Assembly: GCF_014905115.1 (NCBI RefSeq)
Contig: NZ_CP041235.1
Coordinates: 434,001 to 498,000 of the forward strand
Length of the DNA: 64,000 nucleotides
From: Sulfurimonas sediminis
Lineage (GTDB): Bacteria; Campylobacterota; Campylobacteria; Campylobacterales; Sulfurimonadaceae
Direction of reading: 5' to 3'
Notes under the pieces: model-generated
What the model saw: only the letters and a program-made list of their open reading frames with translations
The model's database searches: none
What the model was told of the DNA's origin: nothing
Program-made: the position numbers and the translations under genes
In this document: one piece after another, positions 50,739-60,462 of the stretch
Layout of the letters: each line of letters begins with the position of its first letter
Position numbering within the stretch: the stretch's first letter is position 1

Positions 50739-53156
50739 ATGTCAAAAAATATTAAATGGTTTAAAGAGATTGGTATAGAAGATGTCGCCGAAGTCGGCGG
50801 GAAAAATGCTTCTCTGGGAGAGATGTATCAGAATCTCACAGCAGAAGGTGTTCGTGTGCCCAATGGTTTTGCCATTACATCACATGCTTATATACATGTA
50901 CTCGATAGCAATAATGCTTGGGAAAAACTGCATGCACTCCTTGATAATCTTGATGTCGACAATGTTGATGCCCTGCAAAGTGCAGGAAAAAAATGCCGTG
51001 AGATAGTTTATAATGCAAAACTGCCGGATGATCTGCGTGAGGATATTGTAAAGGCGTATGAAAAACTCAAAGAAGAGTACGGAGAGAGTCTCTCTCTGGC
51101 TGTCCGCTCCTCTGCTACGGCTGAAGATTCTCCGGAAGCCTCATTTGCAGGACAAAATGACACTTACTTGAATATTTCAAGTGCAGAAGAACTGCTGGAT
51201 GCCTACAAACGATGTCTGGCATCAAATTTTACAGATCGCTCTATACATTATAAGTATGATAACGGTTTTGACTATCTCAAAGTCTATCTCTCTGTGGTTG
51301 TTATGAAAATGGTGCGCAGTGATATCGGGGAGAGCGGCGTCATGTTTTCGCTTGATACAGAGACAGGTTTTAAAGATGTTGTTTTCATAAATGCAGCCTT
51401 GGGACTCGGTGAGAATGTTGTGCAGGGAAGTATCAACCCTGATGCGTTTTATGTGCATAAGCCGACATTCAACAAAGGGTTTCGTACTGTCCTCAAACGC
51501 TCTTTGGGTTCCAAAGAAAAAAAGATGATTTTTACAGATACGATAAATCTGGACAATATTGCAGTGGAGTACACAAAAAACATACCGACGACAGCACAAG
51601 AGCAGAGCCATTTTTGTATAACAGATGAAGAGGTAATGGTCCTTGCAGATTATGCCATCAAGGTGGAAAACCACTACTCAAAAAAAGCCGGTTTTACAAA
51701 ACCGATGGATATGGAGTGGGCAAAAGACGGACTTGACGGGCATTTGTATATGGTGCAGGCACGTCCTGAAACGGTTGAATCTCAGAAAAAAGGCAATATC
51801 CTTGAAACCTATCATTTAAAAGAAAAGGGCAGGGTTCTTGTCACCGGTCAGGCTATCGGCACAAAAATAGGACAGGGAAAAGCCCGATACATAGCAGGTG
51901 TCAAGGATCTCAATACCTTTAAAGCCGGTGAAGTACTGGTCGCTGATACCACAAACCCTGACTGGGAACCTATCATGAAAATAGCCTCTGCCATCATTAC
52001 AAACAAAGGTGGACGAACTTGTCATGCGGCGATTCTCTCACGCGAACTTGGCATACCTGCGGTTGTAGGATGTGACAATGCCACAGAGGTACTCAAAGAT
52101 GCCGACGAAGTGACTGTAAGTTGTGCCGAGGGAGAAGAGGGCCATGTGTATGAAGGTCTTTTGGATTATGAAATCATAAGAACCGATCTTTCAAACCTGC
52201 CAAAAACAAAAACAAAGATTATGATGAATCTAGGAAATCCCGATATTGCTTTTTCCCTCGCCTCTTTACCGGTTGACGGGATAGGTTTAGCTAGAATGGA
52301 ATTTATCATTAACGAATATATAAAAGCGCATCCGATGGCACTCAAGCATCCGCAAAAAGTGGATGAGGCAACACGAAACAAATTGGAAGAGCTGACCCGG
52401 GCTTATGACTCTATGGAAGACTTCTTTGTCAAAACACTCTCAGAGGGTGTGGCAACCATCGCTTCTTCTGTGTACCCGAAACCCTGCGTGGTCCGCATGA
52501 GTGACTTTAAATCAAACGAATACGCAACGCTGCTCGGCGGTGAGGTATTTGAGCTCAAAGAAGATAATCCGATGATAGGTTTTCGAGGCGCATCTCGCTA
52601 TGCCCATCCAAATTATGAAGAGGGCTTTGCTCTGGAGTGTGCGGCTATGAAGCGTGTGCGTGATGAGATGGGATTTGATAATGTCATTTTAATGATTCCT
52701 TTTTGCCGCAGAGTGGATGAAGGCGAGCGTGTGCTCAAAACCATGGCAAAATACGGTCTCAGACAGGGAGAAAACGGACTGCAGATTTATGTGATGTGTG
52801 AAATTCCCAACAATGTTATTCAGATTGATAATTTCAGTAAACTTTTTGACGGTTTCAGCATAGGCAGCAATGACCTGACACAGCTTACACTTGGAGTTGA
52901 CCGTGACAGTGAAATCGTTGCCTTTGATTATGATGAGAGAGATGAAGGGGTCAAAGAGATGATACGGCTGGCAGTAGAGGGTTGCAAACGAAATGACCGC
53001 CACAGCGGCATTTGCGGTCAGGCACCGTCAGATTATCCTGAAATGGCGGAGTACCTTGTGCGTCTGGGTATTGATTCGATGAGTCTGAATCCAGACAGTG
53101 TCTTGAAAACCATAGAAAATGTAGGCAAACTTGAACAAAAACTGGGGAGAGCATGA
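50739..53156 (+). CDS. ppsA: phosphoenolpyruvate synthase
   Basis: 805 aa from the ATG at 50739, which has AAGGAG eight bases upstream and begins MSKNIKWFKEIGIEDVAEVG; an upstream ATG at 50652 is unlikely. It makes PEP from pyruvate, ATP and water. N-terminal ATP-grasp (GGKNASLGEMY, AVRSSATAEDSPEASFAGQ), swivelling domain with phospho-His in GGRTCHAAILSRELGIPAV, and C-terminal PEP-binding barrel (GSNDLTQLTLGVDRD, HSGICGQAPSD with catalytic Cys). It links the oxidoreductase product pyruvate to gluconeogenesis and overlaps the aldolase gene. Confidence 0.96.
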   Translation: MSKNIKWFKEIGIEDVAEVGGKNASLGEMYQNLTAEGVRVPNGFAITSHAYIHVLDSNNAWEKLHALLDNLDVDNVDALQSAGKKCREIVYNAKLPDDLREDIVKAYEKLKEEYGESLSLAVRSSATAEDSPEASFAGQNDTYLNISSAEELLDAYKRCLASNFTDRSIHYKYDNGFDYLKVYLSVVVMKMVRSDIGESGVMFSLDTETGFKDVVFINAALGLGENVVQGSINPDAFYVHKPTFNKGFRTVLKRSLGSKEKKMIFTDTINLDNIAVEYTKNIPTTAQEQSHFCITDEEVMVLADYAIKVENHYSKKAGFTKPMDMEWAKDGLDGHLYMVQARPETVESQKKGNILETYHLKEKGRVLVTGQAIGTKIGQGKARYIAGVKDLNTFKAGEVLVADTTNPDWEPIMKIASAIITNKGGRTCHAAILSRELGIPAVVGCDNATEVLKDADEVTVSCAEGEEGHVYEGLLDYEIIRTDLSNLPKTKTKIMMNLGNPDIAFSLASLPVDGIGLARMEFIINEYIKAHPMALKHPQKVDEATRNKLEELTRAYDSMEDFFVKTLSEGVATIASSVYPKPCVVRMSDFKSNEYATLLGGEVFELKEDNPMIGFRGASRYAHPNYEEGFALECAAMKRVRDEMGFDNVILMIPFCRRVDEGERVLKTMAKYGLRQGENGLQIYVMCEIPNNVIQIDNFSKLFDGFSIGSNDLTQLTLGVDRDSEIVAFDYDERDEGVKEMIRLAVEGCKRNDRHSGICGQAPSDYPEMAEYLVRLGIDSMSLNPDSVLKTIENVGKLEQKLGRA

Positions 53157-54055
53157 TGAAATACAATATTCCGGCAGATGTGCCAAAAAACAAAGAAGAA
53201 ACATACAAAAAAAACCTCAAAAGTGCGACAAACGCTACAAATCATTTGATGCTTTTTGCAGGAGACCAGAAAGTTGAGCATCTGAACAATGACTTCTACG
53301 GCAAAGATATTCCGCTTGAAGACAACTCTCCCGAGCATCTGTTTAAAATCGCTTCACGTGCAAAAATCGGTGTTTTTGCAACACAGTTTGGGCTTATCAG
53401 CAGGTACGGACGTGATTATAAAAACATTCCCTATCTTGTAAAACTCAACTCAAAAACAAATCTTGTCCCTTATGACAAACAAGACCCCTACTCAAAAGCC
53501 TGGCTGAGTGTCGGTGATGTGGTTGCCTTTGCCAAAGAGAGTAAACTTGACATCAAAGGGGTCGGGTATACGGTTTATCTTGTCGGTGCATATGAGCATG
53601 AGATGCTGACCCAGGCGGCGAGTATTGTCCATGAAGCACATAAAAACGGACTTTTGGCCGTGCTGTGGATTTATCCAAAGGGCAGGTTTGTAAAAGATGA
53701 ACATGATGGGCATTTGATAGCAGGTGCCGCAGGTGTCGGAGCAGCCTTGGGTGCTGATTTTGTAAAACTCAAAGTGCCATATGATAAAAAAGGAAAATTT
53801 AATCCGAAACTGTTGCGAGAGGCTACAATGGCAGCGGGCAGAACAGGTGTTCTTTGTGAAGGCGGTGCCAAAACAGATGAAAAAGAGTTTTTGACACAAC
53901 TGTACGAACAAATTCACAAAGGCGGTTCTCGAGGCAATGGCACAGGGCGGAACATTCACCAACGACCTCTGCAGGAGGCTGTAAAAATGGCAAATGCTGT
54001 TTATGCAATCACTTCGCAAAATGCTACTGTAAAAGAAGCATTGAAACTGTTATAG
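53153..54055 (+). CDS. class I (DhnA-type) fructose-bisphosphate aldolase-like protein
   Basis: 300 aa TIM-barrel protein. LMLFAGDQKVEHLNND corresponds to the phosphate/Asp region and ADFVKLKVPYD holds a lysine at the usual Schiff-base position of DhnA/FbaB aldolases. VLCEGGAKTDEKEFLTQL and GNGTGRNIHQR are the C-terminal phosphate-binding loops. Overlap with ppsA makes a gluconeogenic pair. A bifunctional aldolase/phosphatase is excluded by size and motifs. Start is one of two adjacent ATGs (53153 or 53156). Confidence 0.82.
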   Translation: MMKYNIPADVPKNKEETYKKNLKSATNATNHLMLFAGDQKVEHLNNDFYGKDIPLEDNSPEHLFKIASRAKIGVFATQFGLISRYGRDYKNIPYLVKLNSKTNLVPYDKQDPYSKAWLSVGDVVAFAKESKLDIKGVGYTVYLVGAYEHEMLTQAASIVHEAHKNGLLAVLWIYPKGRFVKDEHDGHLIAGAAGVGAALGADFVKLKVPYDKKGKFNPKLLREATMAAGRTGVLCEGGAKTDEKEFLTQLYEQIHKGGSRGNGTGRNIHQRPLQEAVKMANAVYAITSQNATVKEALKLL

Positions 54056-54136
54056 ATGGAAGAATGGTTAAAGTAATGGCGTGGTATGATAATGAGTAAA
54101 AGTATGGTTTCAAAATTATAAAAAGAGGATAGAAAT

Positions 54137-54568
54137 ATGAAAAAAATTATAGCAACTGTATTGATTGGGAGTTTGTTTTTTAGTGGATGTGCAACACGCG
54201 GTGTGAATGAGATAGATCCGGGTGCTGTGAATTATGAACTGAGTTATCAGGTCGGTACAATTGAGTCTGTGAAACCTGTTGTTATAAGAGACAACGGTAC
54301 GGGTACATTTATTGGGGCGGTATCAGGTGTAGTGCTGGGTTCACTCATCGGCAAAGGCAGGGGGAGTGCTTTGGCAACTCTTGCAGGCGGTTTAGGCGGT
54401 GCATATGCGGGAAGCCAACTGGGTAAAGCTAATGCACTTGAACTCAGTGTTGTGTTTGATGATGGACGAAGAGTTGTCGTCATCGCCAAAGGAAAAGACT
54501 TTTACAAAGGCCAAAGAATTCGAATAGTTAAAAGGAATGGCCGTGTTTACAGTGTTGAACCGTTTTAA
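54137..54568 (+). CDS. SlyB-like glycine-zipper outer-membrane lipoprotein
   Basis: 143 aa. Signal and lipobox: MKKIIATVLIGSLFFSGC. Residues 57-95 form a glycine-zipper pair (GTFIGAVSGVVLGSLIGKG, GLGGAYAGSQLG) as in SlyB/Pcp lipoproteins. The C-terminal region is a small beta domain (VVFDDGRRVVVIAKGKDFYKGQ). Likely stabilises the outer membrane. It has its own ribosome site (AGAGGAT) and sits between two metabolic operons. Confidence 0.88.
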   Translation: MKKIIATVLIGSLFFSGCATRGVNEIDPGAVNYELSYQVGTIESVKPVVIRDNGTGTFIGAVSGVVLGSLIGKGRGSALATLAGGLGGAYAGSQLGKANALELSVVFDDGRRVVVIAKGKDFYKGQRIRIVKRNGRVYSVEPF

Positions 54569-54589
54569 TGACTATGTAAGTAGTAAAAA

Positions 54590-55561
54590 ATGAACAAACT
54601 ACTGGCCCAGGAGATGTATTATCTGATGGTTCTTGGACGCGCTTTTGAGTATGCGGCAAAAGAGAACTATATGAAGGGTAATATATCCGGATTTTTACAT
54701 CTTGATATTGGACAGGAAGCTTTGAGTGTCGGTGCGGTAAAAGCCTTTGAAAAGGGTGATATTTTTTCAGGCTATCGTGAACACATTATGGCAATGAGCC
54801 GTGGACTCGAACCCAAAGCCGTTATGGCGGAACTCTTTGGAAAAGTTACAGGTGTGAGTGGCGGCAAGGGTGGCTCCATGCACCTTTTTGAACCCTCACA
54901 CTATTTTTACGGCGGAGATGCCATTGTCGGCGGACAGCTCCCAAATGCCGTAGGCTGTGCCTATGCAAGAGCTTTTTTGGAACAAGACGAGGGTGTGATG
55001 GCCATCTTTGGTGACGGGGCTACAAACGGCGGGGCTTTTTTTGAATCACTCAACATTGCCGCCACACACAAACTCCCCCTGCTTTTTTTGTGTGAAAACA
55101 ACGAATATGCCATAGGAACAAACATCGGGCGCACGGCTCCTTTTAAAGAACAGGCAAAAAAAGCAGAGCCCTATATGCCAACTTATGAAGTAGACGGTAT
55201 GGACGTTGAAGCTGTGTATAAGGTAGTGAGTGAGGCAAGAAAACAGATAGAATCGGGACACGGTCCTGTTTTTGTAGAAGCCTTTACATGTAGATACGAA
55301 GGACACTCTATCAGTGATGCCAACAGTTACAGAAGTGCGCAGGAGATGGCACACTGCAAGGCACGAGATCCGATACAGAGGTTTAAAAAAGCCCTACATG
55401 AAAAATGGCTCTGCACAGAGCAAGAGATACAAAACATAGAAACCAAAGCCCAAAAAGCGGTGGAAAATGCTGTGAAATATGCCGAAGAATCACCCGAACC
55501 AGAGGCTGATGCTCTGTTTGAACATGTCTTTTATGAGGAGGGTGAAAATGTTGTATCGTGA
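54590..55561 (+). CDS. pdhA: pyruvate dehydrogenase E1 component alpha subunit
   Basis: 323 aa TPP-dependent E1 alpha. The TPP/Mg motif reads FGDGATNGGAFFESLNIAATHKLP with ENNEYAIGT completing it. GYREHIMAMSRG and GVSGGKGGSMHLF are E1-alpha blocks, and the phosphorylation-loop region YEGHSISDANSYR is conserved. Size fits two-subunit E1 enzymes. It begins an operon with E1 beta, E2, E3, lipB, lipA and gpmA. Acetoin dehydrogenase is an alternative, since its E1 is very similar, but no acetoin genes are nearby. Confidence 0.9.
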   Translation: MNKLLAQEMYYLMVLGRAFEYAAKENYMKGNISGFLHLDIGQEALSVGAVKAFEKGDIFSGYREHIMAMSRGLEPKAVMAELFGKVTGVSGGKGGSMHLFEPSHYFYGGDAIVGGQLPNAVGCAYARAFLEQDEGVMAIFGDGATNGGAFFESLNIAATHKLPLLFLCENNEYAIGTNIGRTAPFKEQAKKAEPYMPTYEVDGMDVEAVYKVVSEARKQIESGHGPVFVEAFTCRYEGHSISDANSYRSAQEMAHCKARDPIQRFKKALHEKWLCTEQEIQNIETKAQKAVENAVKYAEESPEPEADALFEHVFYEEGENVVS

Positions 55562-56525
55562 AGCTTTAAACAAAGCACTTGATGAGGTGATGAGCGCGGA
55601 TGACAGTGTCGTAACACTTGGTGAAGATGTCGGACTTTACGGTGGCAGTTTTCGTGTGACAGAAGGTCTCGTTGAAAAATACGGAGAAAAAAGAGTCATT
55701 GATACACCCATAGCAGAACTGAGCATTGTAGGCAATGCCGTGGGCATGGCTATTGGCGGTTTGCGTCCGGTGGCTGAGATAATGACGGGCAATTTTTCCC
55801 TGCTTGCCTTTGATCAGATTATCAACCATATGGCAAAACTGCACTATATGAGCAACGGTAAAATTATATTGCCTATGGTGGTAAGATTTCCTCAGGGTGT
55901 GAGTCGTCAACTCGCAGCCCAGCACAGTGAAAGTTATGAGCAAATGCTCTGTGCGGTACCGGGGCTGAGAGTGCTGAGTGTCAATGATGTCAATTATGCC
56001 TACCATGCCCTCAAGTATGCGATTTTGTCAGATGATCCTGTTGTATTTATAGAACATGAACTGCTCTATAACAAAAAAGGGGAGGTGGATTTTGAACAAA
56101 AACTGAACCCTTTTGAGGCAAGAATAGCCAAAGAGGGCAGTGACATTACCATTGTGAGTTATTTGAAAATGGTTGATGATGTGATGCTGGCAGTCCCAGA
56201 GATAGAAAAAGCACTGGGATGTTCCTGCGAAGTGATAGACTTATGCTCCCTGAACCCTGTAGACTATGAAACACTGAAAAAATCCATAGAAAAAACCTCG
56301 CGTCTTGTCATGGTTGAAGAAGATCATAAAACAGGCGGGTACGGAGGACAAATAGTCTCCTGGGCGGCCGAGGAGATGTTTTATGCCCTGGATGCTCCGT
56401 CTTTGCGTTTGGCAGGAGAAGATGTTCCTATTCCTTATAACAGAGGTTTAGAACTGGCAAGTATTCCTACGCCGGAATCTATCACTCGTGATATAGTGGC
56501 GTGGGGTAAGAAAAACGATGTATGA
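55548..56525 (+). CDS. pdhB: pyruvate dehydrogenase E1 component beta subunit
   Basis: 325 aa from the ATG at 55548, which has GAGGAGGG upstream and overlaps pdhA by 14 bases; a longer frame starts at 55479. Beta-subunit marks: LGEDVGLYGGSFRVTEGL, DTPIAELSIVGNAVGMAIGG, FPQGVSRQLAAQHSESYEQM, and the C-terminal EEDHKTGGYGGQIVSWAAE. It pairs with the alpha subunit at the TPP site. Overlaps the E2 gene by eight bases. Confidence 0.92.
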   Translation: MLYREALNKALDEVMSADDSVVTLGEDVGLYGGSFRVTEGLVEKYGEKRVIDTPIAELSIVGNAVGMAIGGLRPVAEIMTGNFSLLAFDQIINHMAKLHYMSNGKIILPMVVRFPQGVSRQLAAQHSESYEQMLCAVPGLRVLSVNDVNYAYHALKYAILSDDPVVFIEHELLYNKKGEVDFEQKLNPFEARIAKEGSDITIVSYLKMVDDVMLAVPEIEKALGCSCEVIDLCSLNPVDYETLKKSIEKTSRLVMVEEDHKTGGYGGQIVSWAAEEMFYALDAPSLRLAGEDVPIPYNRGLELASIPTPESITRDIVAWGKKNDV

Positions 56526-57759
56526 AATAGTGATGCCTCAGCTCTCTGACTCTATGGATGAGGGCAAGCTTATCAGCTGGAAAGTCAAAGAGGGGCAAAA
56601 GGTAAATGTAGGTGATGTCATTGCCGAGGTCGAGAGTGACAAAGCAATTATGGAAGTGCAGAGCTTTAAAAGCGGAGTTGTTGCAGAGATACGGGCCAAA
56701 GAGGGGGATGTCATTCCTGTTGGAGAAGTCATTGCCCGTATTTCAACCAGTGAAAGTAAGAATGAAAAAGTTGTAAAAACGCCAGAAACAGCAGTTGTTG
56801 AGACGCCGGTAATAAAACAGACAGTATCAAAACCTACTGTTGAGACAAAACAAGAACCAATCCCTAAAACACCTGTTGTCAAACATCTTCAAAAAAAAGA
56901 AACAGGTGGTATATCCCCAAAAGCAAGAGCCAAAGCGGCACAGTATGGAGTTGACACGCAGAGAGTTTTGGACAAAACTGCGAAAGATGCCTTACATGTA
57001 AAGGATGTTGAGGCATATTTACAAGAGCATTATTTTACACCAAAAGCATTGCGACTGTTGGATAAATACGGCTTGGATTTTGCAAGCTTTACACTCGATC
57101 ATAAGATAGACGAAGCAGAAGTGCAGGCGTTTATTGAGAAAAACGAAACACCCCTGCCACAGCCTTTGAGCCAGATGCAAAAGGCGATCATTGCCAATGT
57201 GACGGCTTCTGCACAAAAGCCTGTTTACCGTTTGTATGAGCATATTGATGCAAAACTTTTTGTAGAGCATGATAGGTACAGCATAACCGTCTGGCTGATA
57301 AAGATTTTAGCAAAAGTGATGATGAGACATGAGGCTTTTCGTTCGCGTCTGCAAAATGATGCTCTGTTAGTCAGCCCAAATGCGTCAATTGCCGTGGCAG
57401 TGGCAGAGAGTCAAAATCTTTATATGCCGGTTGTAAAAGATGCAAATAAACGTTCCATCGCAGAGATTGCAAAAGAGCTTGAAAATTTTAAAACAAAACT
57501 CAAAGAAAACTCTTTTACTGCAGCAGATATGCAGGGTTCAAGCTTTGGTATTTCAAATCTTGGGATGCTGGGTGTAGAATCTTTTGATGCGATGATTAAC
57601 AAAAATGACTCAGGTATCGTGGCGGTAGGAAGTTTGCAGGAGGGAAAAATATCTCTTACTCTGAGCGCTGATCACAGACTTGTAAACGGCTATGAAGCAG
57701 CACTTTTTATGCAGGATGTCAAAAAAGAGGCAAAAAATCCTCTGCAATTTAAGGACTAA
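56518..57759 (+). CDS. pdhC: dihydrolipoamide acetyltransferase (E2)
   Basis: 413 aa. A single lipoyl domain at residues 1-76 with lipoylated lysine K42 in ESDKAIMEV. A Thr/Pro/Val-rich linker (80-122) follows, then a peripheral-subunit-binding domain (ISPKARAKAAQYGVD) and the acetyltransferase core ending SADHRLVNGYEAALF with the catalytic DHRxxxG. One lipoyl domain and modest length resemble Gram-positive/alphaproteobacterial E2. A second PSBD-like stretch (FTPKALRLLDKYGLD) occurs around residue 170. TACATGTA at 56993. Confidence 0.92.
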   Translation: MYEIVMPQLSDSMDEGKLISWKVKEGQKVNVGDVIAEVESDKAIMEVQSFKSGVVAEIRAKEGDVIPVGEVIARISTSESKNEKVVKTPETAVVETPVIKQTVSKPTVETKQEPIPKTPVVKHLQKKETGGISPKARAKAAQYGVDTQRVLDKTAKDALHVKDVEAYLQEHYFTPKALRLLDKYGLDFASFTLDHKIDEAEVQAFIEKNETPLPQPLSQMQKAIIANVTASAQKPVYRLYEHIDAKLFVEHDRYSITVWLIKILAKVMMRHEAFRSRLQNDALLVSPNASIAVAVAESQNLYMPVVKDANKRSIAEIAKELENFKTKLKENSFTAADMQGSSFGISNLGMLGVESFDAMINKNDSGIVAVGSLQEGKISLTLSADHRLVNGYEAALFMQDVKKEAKNPLQFKD

Positions 57760-57762
57760 AAA

Positions 57763-59055
57763 ATGTATGACATAATTTTTATCGGTGGCGGACTGAACTA
57801 TGCAGGAGCAATTGTTGCGGCAAAAAAGGGCAAAAAAGTAGCCTTGATAGAAAAAGATATGCGTCAGCTTGGCGGTGTCTGCCTGCATAAGGGGTGTATT
57901 CCTTCAAAAATGTTTTTGCATTATGCCAATGTTGTGTATGAGTCAAAAAGTGACATTTTAGAGGGACAAACAGCTCTTTCAATGCAAAAGCTTTTTGGGA
58001 AAAAAACAAAGCTGATAGAAAACGCATGGCAGGCAATTAAGAAACAGTGCTCGCATGTAGATTTGATAGAGGGCGAAGCACAGCTTAAAGAACCGCATAA
58101 GGTAGAAGTCAGCGGGAAAACCCTTGAAGCAGAGTATATAATTATGGGAACGGGCTCTTCTGCTTTTATTCCTGAGGGTATAGAGTATAATGCCAAAGAT
58201 ATAATTATGAGTGATGAAGTGCTGATGATGCAGGAATTCCCAAAGAAGATTGCAATCTACGGTTCAGGGGCAATCGGCTTGGAGATGGCAAGCTTCTTTG
58301 CAACGAGTGGTGTTTCTGTGACACTTATTTACAGAGAAAAAAGCATACAAAAAAGAGCAAATCCACTCATTCAAACTGCCTTAAAAGAACAGCTTGAAAA
58401 AATAGGTGTCACACTTTTGTCCGAACACTCTATAAAAACGGCAAAAAGTACAAAAAAAGGAGTGCATATCACATTTGAAGACAAAAGCAGTATTTATATG
58501 CCTTTGTTGCTTGTTGCAGCCGGGCGCAGACCGAATGTGGATTTCCTTACATGTAAAGAGATAGAAGTTGAAAAAGGCATTGTCACAGACAGATTTTTTG
58601 AGACAACACTTGCCAAACATTATGCCATAGGGGACTGCAACGGCAAACTCCAACTTGCCCATGCCGCAAGAGCAGAAGTGTTAAATGTTGTAGAGCGTAT
58701 TTTAGGGAACAATCCACGTCCTCTCAATCTGGACCATGTTGTGAAATTTATACACACCCTGTCTATGAGTTATGCTGTAGTCGGAAAAACTGAGGGTTTA
58801 AAATCAAGTATTGTTCCTTTGAGTCATTTTCCCTACTCTGCATATAATCATGCGACAAAAGGAGTAATGATTACGTATTCGGATCAGGAAGGCTTTATCC
58901 TTGGTGCTGAAATTCTGGCACCAAATGCAGAAGAACTTGTTGCCATTGTGGGTATGAGTTTGGCCGGTGAGATGGATACAGCGCAGGCAAAACGGACGAT
59001 TTTTGGGCATCCGACATTCAGTGAAGCTTTAGAGAGAACATTTTTTAAGTTATGA
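57763..59055 (+). CDS. lpd: dihydrolipoamide dehydrogenase (E3)
   Basis: 430 aa FAD disulfide reductase, slightly shorter than the usual 460-470. FAD GGGLNYAG replaces the more common GGGPGGY, and the redox disulfide is GGVCLHKGCIPSK. The NAD motif is YGSGAIGLEMASFF, the second FAD motif is HYAIGDCNGKLQLAHAA, and the C-terminal catalytic HPTFSEALE is intact. It closes the PDH complex and starts three bases after E2. The unusual N-terminal FAD loop (GLNYAG) is worth noting. Confidence 0.9.
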   Translation: MYDIIFIGGGLNYAGAIVAAKKGKKVALIEKDMRQLGGVCLHKGCIPSKMFLHYANVVYESKSDILEGQTALSMQKLFGKKTKLIENAWQAIKKQCSHVDLIEGEAQLKEPHKVEVSGKTLEAEYIIMGTGSSAFIPEGIEYNAKDIIMSDEVLMMQEFPKKIAIYGSGAIGLEMASFFATSGVSVTLIYREKSIQKRANPLIQTALKEQLEKIGVTLLSEHSIKTAKSTKKGVHITFEDKSSIYMPLLLVAAGRRPNVDFLTCKEIEVEKGIVTDRFFETTLAKHYAIGDCNGKLQLAHAARAEVLNVVERILGNNPRPLNLDHVVKFIHTLSMSYAVVGKTEGLKSSIVPLSHFPYSAYNHATKGVMITYSDQEGFILGAEILAPNAEELVAIVGMSLAGEMDTAQAKRTIFGHPTFSEALERTFFKL

Positions 59056-59633
59056 TTGTCCATGACTGGGGTGAAATTGCCTATGTTAGGGCAAGCAAAC
59101 AGATGCACGCTTTACATGTAAAGGCGCAGCAAGACGGACAAAATCATCTCATATTGTGTTCGCATCCTGCGGTTTTTACCGTGGGCAGTGATGAGCAAAA
59201 GCATTTTAAGGTACCCACTGTACAAAGTGACAGAGGGGGTTCTGTTACCTGTCACTCGAGGGGACAAAATATCTTTTATTTCTGTTTTCAGGTAAAACAG
59301 CCGGCGCGATTTTATAAAAAAGTTCTTGATGCTTTTGAGAGTTTTTTTATGAAAAATCTGCCTGCAGTCACATATGACAAAAACAATCCCGGTTTTTATA
59401 TACAAAATCGTAAAATTGCCTCTTTGGGGTTTCGCTACTCCAGAGGGGTCTCTTTGCATGGCGTTGCTTTGAATGTTGATGTGGATTTGGACTTTCATTC
59501 ACTGGTTTCACCGTGTAATCTGACAAATATTGTACCGACTTCTTTAAAAAATGAAGGAGTGACACTCACATTAAAAGAGGTAAACGAGCAGCTGATATAT
59601 CTCATAGGAAAACATTTTGAAGATGCAGTTTAA
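59052..59633 (+). CDS. lipB: lipoyl (octanoyl) transferase
   Basis: 193 aa. It moves octanoyl from acyl carrier protein to lipoyl-domain lysines. Motifs: CSHPAVFTVGSDEQKH, DRGGSVTCHSRGQNIFYF (usual RGGxxTYHGPGQ), the catalytic lysine in KIASLGFRYSRGVSLHGVALNV and the catalytic Cys in VSPCNLTN. It overlaps E3 through ATGA, so lipoylation capacity is made together with the complex that needs it. Tyr-to-Cys in the HGPGQ block is a small departure. Confidence 0.92.
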   Translation: MIVHDWGEIAYVRASKQMHALHVKAQQDGQNHLILCSHPAVFTVGSDEQKHFKVPTVQSDRGGSVTCHSRGQNIFYFCFQVKQPARFYKKVLDAFESFFMKNLPAVTYDKNNPGFYIQNRKIASLGFRYSRGVSLHGVALNVDVDLDFHSLVSPCNLTNIVPTSLKNEGVTLTLKEVNEQLIYLIGKHFEDAV

Positions 59634-60462
59634 ACCAAAAGTCAAAGCGCCCGCACCGGAGATTTTACAAAATATGCAGGCTGTTTTGGAAAAAAACACT
59701 TTGACGACAGTATGCGAAGCAGCAGCCTGTCCAAACAGAGCAGAGTGCTATGCACGCAACAGTGCAACATTCATGATATTAGGCGATACCTGCACAAGAG
59801 CCTGTGCTTTTTGCAACGTAAAAACAGGGCATGGCAGAGATGTTGATGTAAATGAACCGCAACGTCTGGCGAAAGCTGTCCAGGAGTTGCAGCTGCAGTA
59901 TGTTGTGATTACATCGGTGGACAGAGATGATTTGAAAGATTACGGATCCGGACATTTCGCACGCTGTGTCCAAGCGATAAAAGAGAAAAACCCAGAGGTA
60001 AAAATAGAACTTTTAACGCCTGATTTCAAATACCATCGAGATGCTTTGGGGACAATTGTAAGAAGTGGCGCCGACAAACTGGCACACAACCAGGAAACTG
60101 TCAGAAGACTGAGTAAAAGTGTACGTCCGCAGAGTGATTATGACCGTTCATTAAAAGTTTTGGAGTATTATGCCAGATATTCGCCTTTACATGTAAAGTC
60201 CTCTTTGATGTGTGGGCTTGGGGAAACAAAAAAAGAGTTGCTGGTCACAATGCGGGAGTTGTTGGATGTCGGCGTGAGTGAATTGACACTCGGACAGTAT
60301 CTGCAACCGACGCAAAAACATCATAGGGTAGCACGATATTACCCGCCGAAGTTTTTTGATGAGATGAAAGAAGAGGCATTGTCTATGGGATTTTTAGCTG
60401 TGGCATCAGGTATTTTGGTAAGAAGTTCTTATTTTGCAGAAGATTTGGGAGAGAAATTATGA
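59623..60462 (+). CDS. lipA: lipoyl synthase (radical SAM)
   Basis: 279 aa from the ATG at 59623, inside the end of lipB; a TTG two codons earlier is possible. The auxiliary cluster CxxxxCxxxxxC is seen in CEAAACPNRAEC and the radical-SAM cluster in CTRACAFC. The terminal RSSY serine ligand is present. It inserts the two sulfurs into octanoyl-E2. TACATGTA lies at 60188. Coupled by overlap to gpmA. Confidence 0.95.
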   Translation: MQFKPKVKAPAPEILQNMQAVLEKNTLTTVCEAAACPNRAECYARNSATFMILGDTCTRACAFCNVKTGHGRDVDVNEPQRLAKAVQELQLQYVVITSVDRDDLKDYGSGHFARCVQAIKEKNPEVKIELLTPDFKYHRDALGTIVRSGADKLAHNQETVRRLSKSVRPQSDYDRSLKVLEYYARYSPLHVKSSLMCGLGETKKELLVTMRELLDVGVSELTLGQYLQPTQKHHRVARYYPPKFFDEMKEEALSMGFLAVASGILVRSSYFAEDLGEKL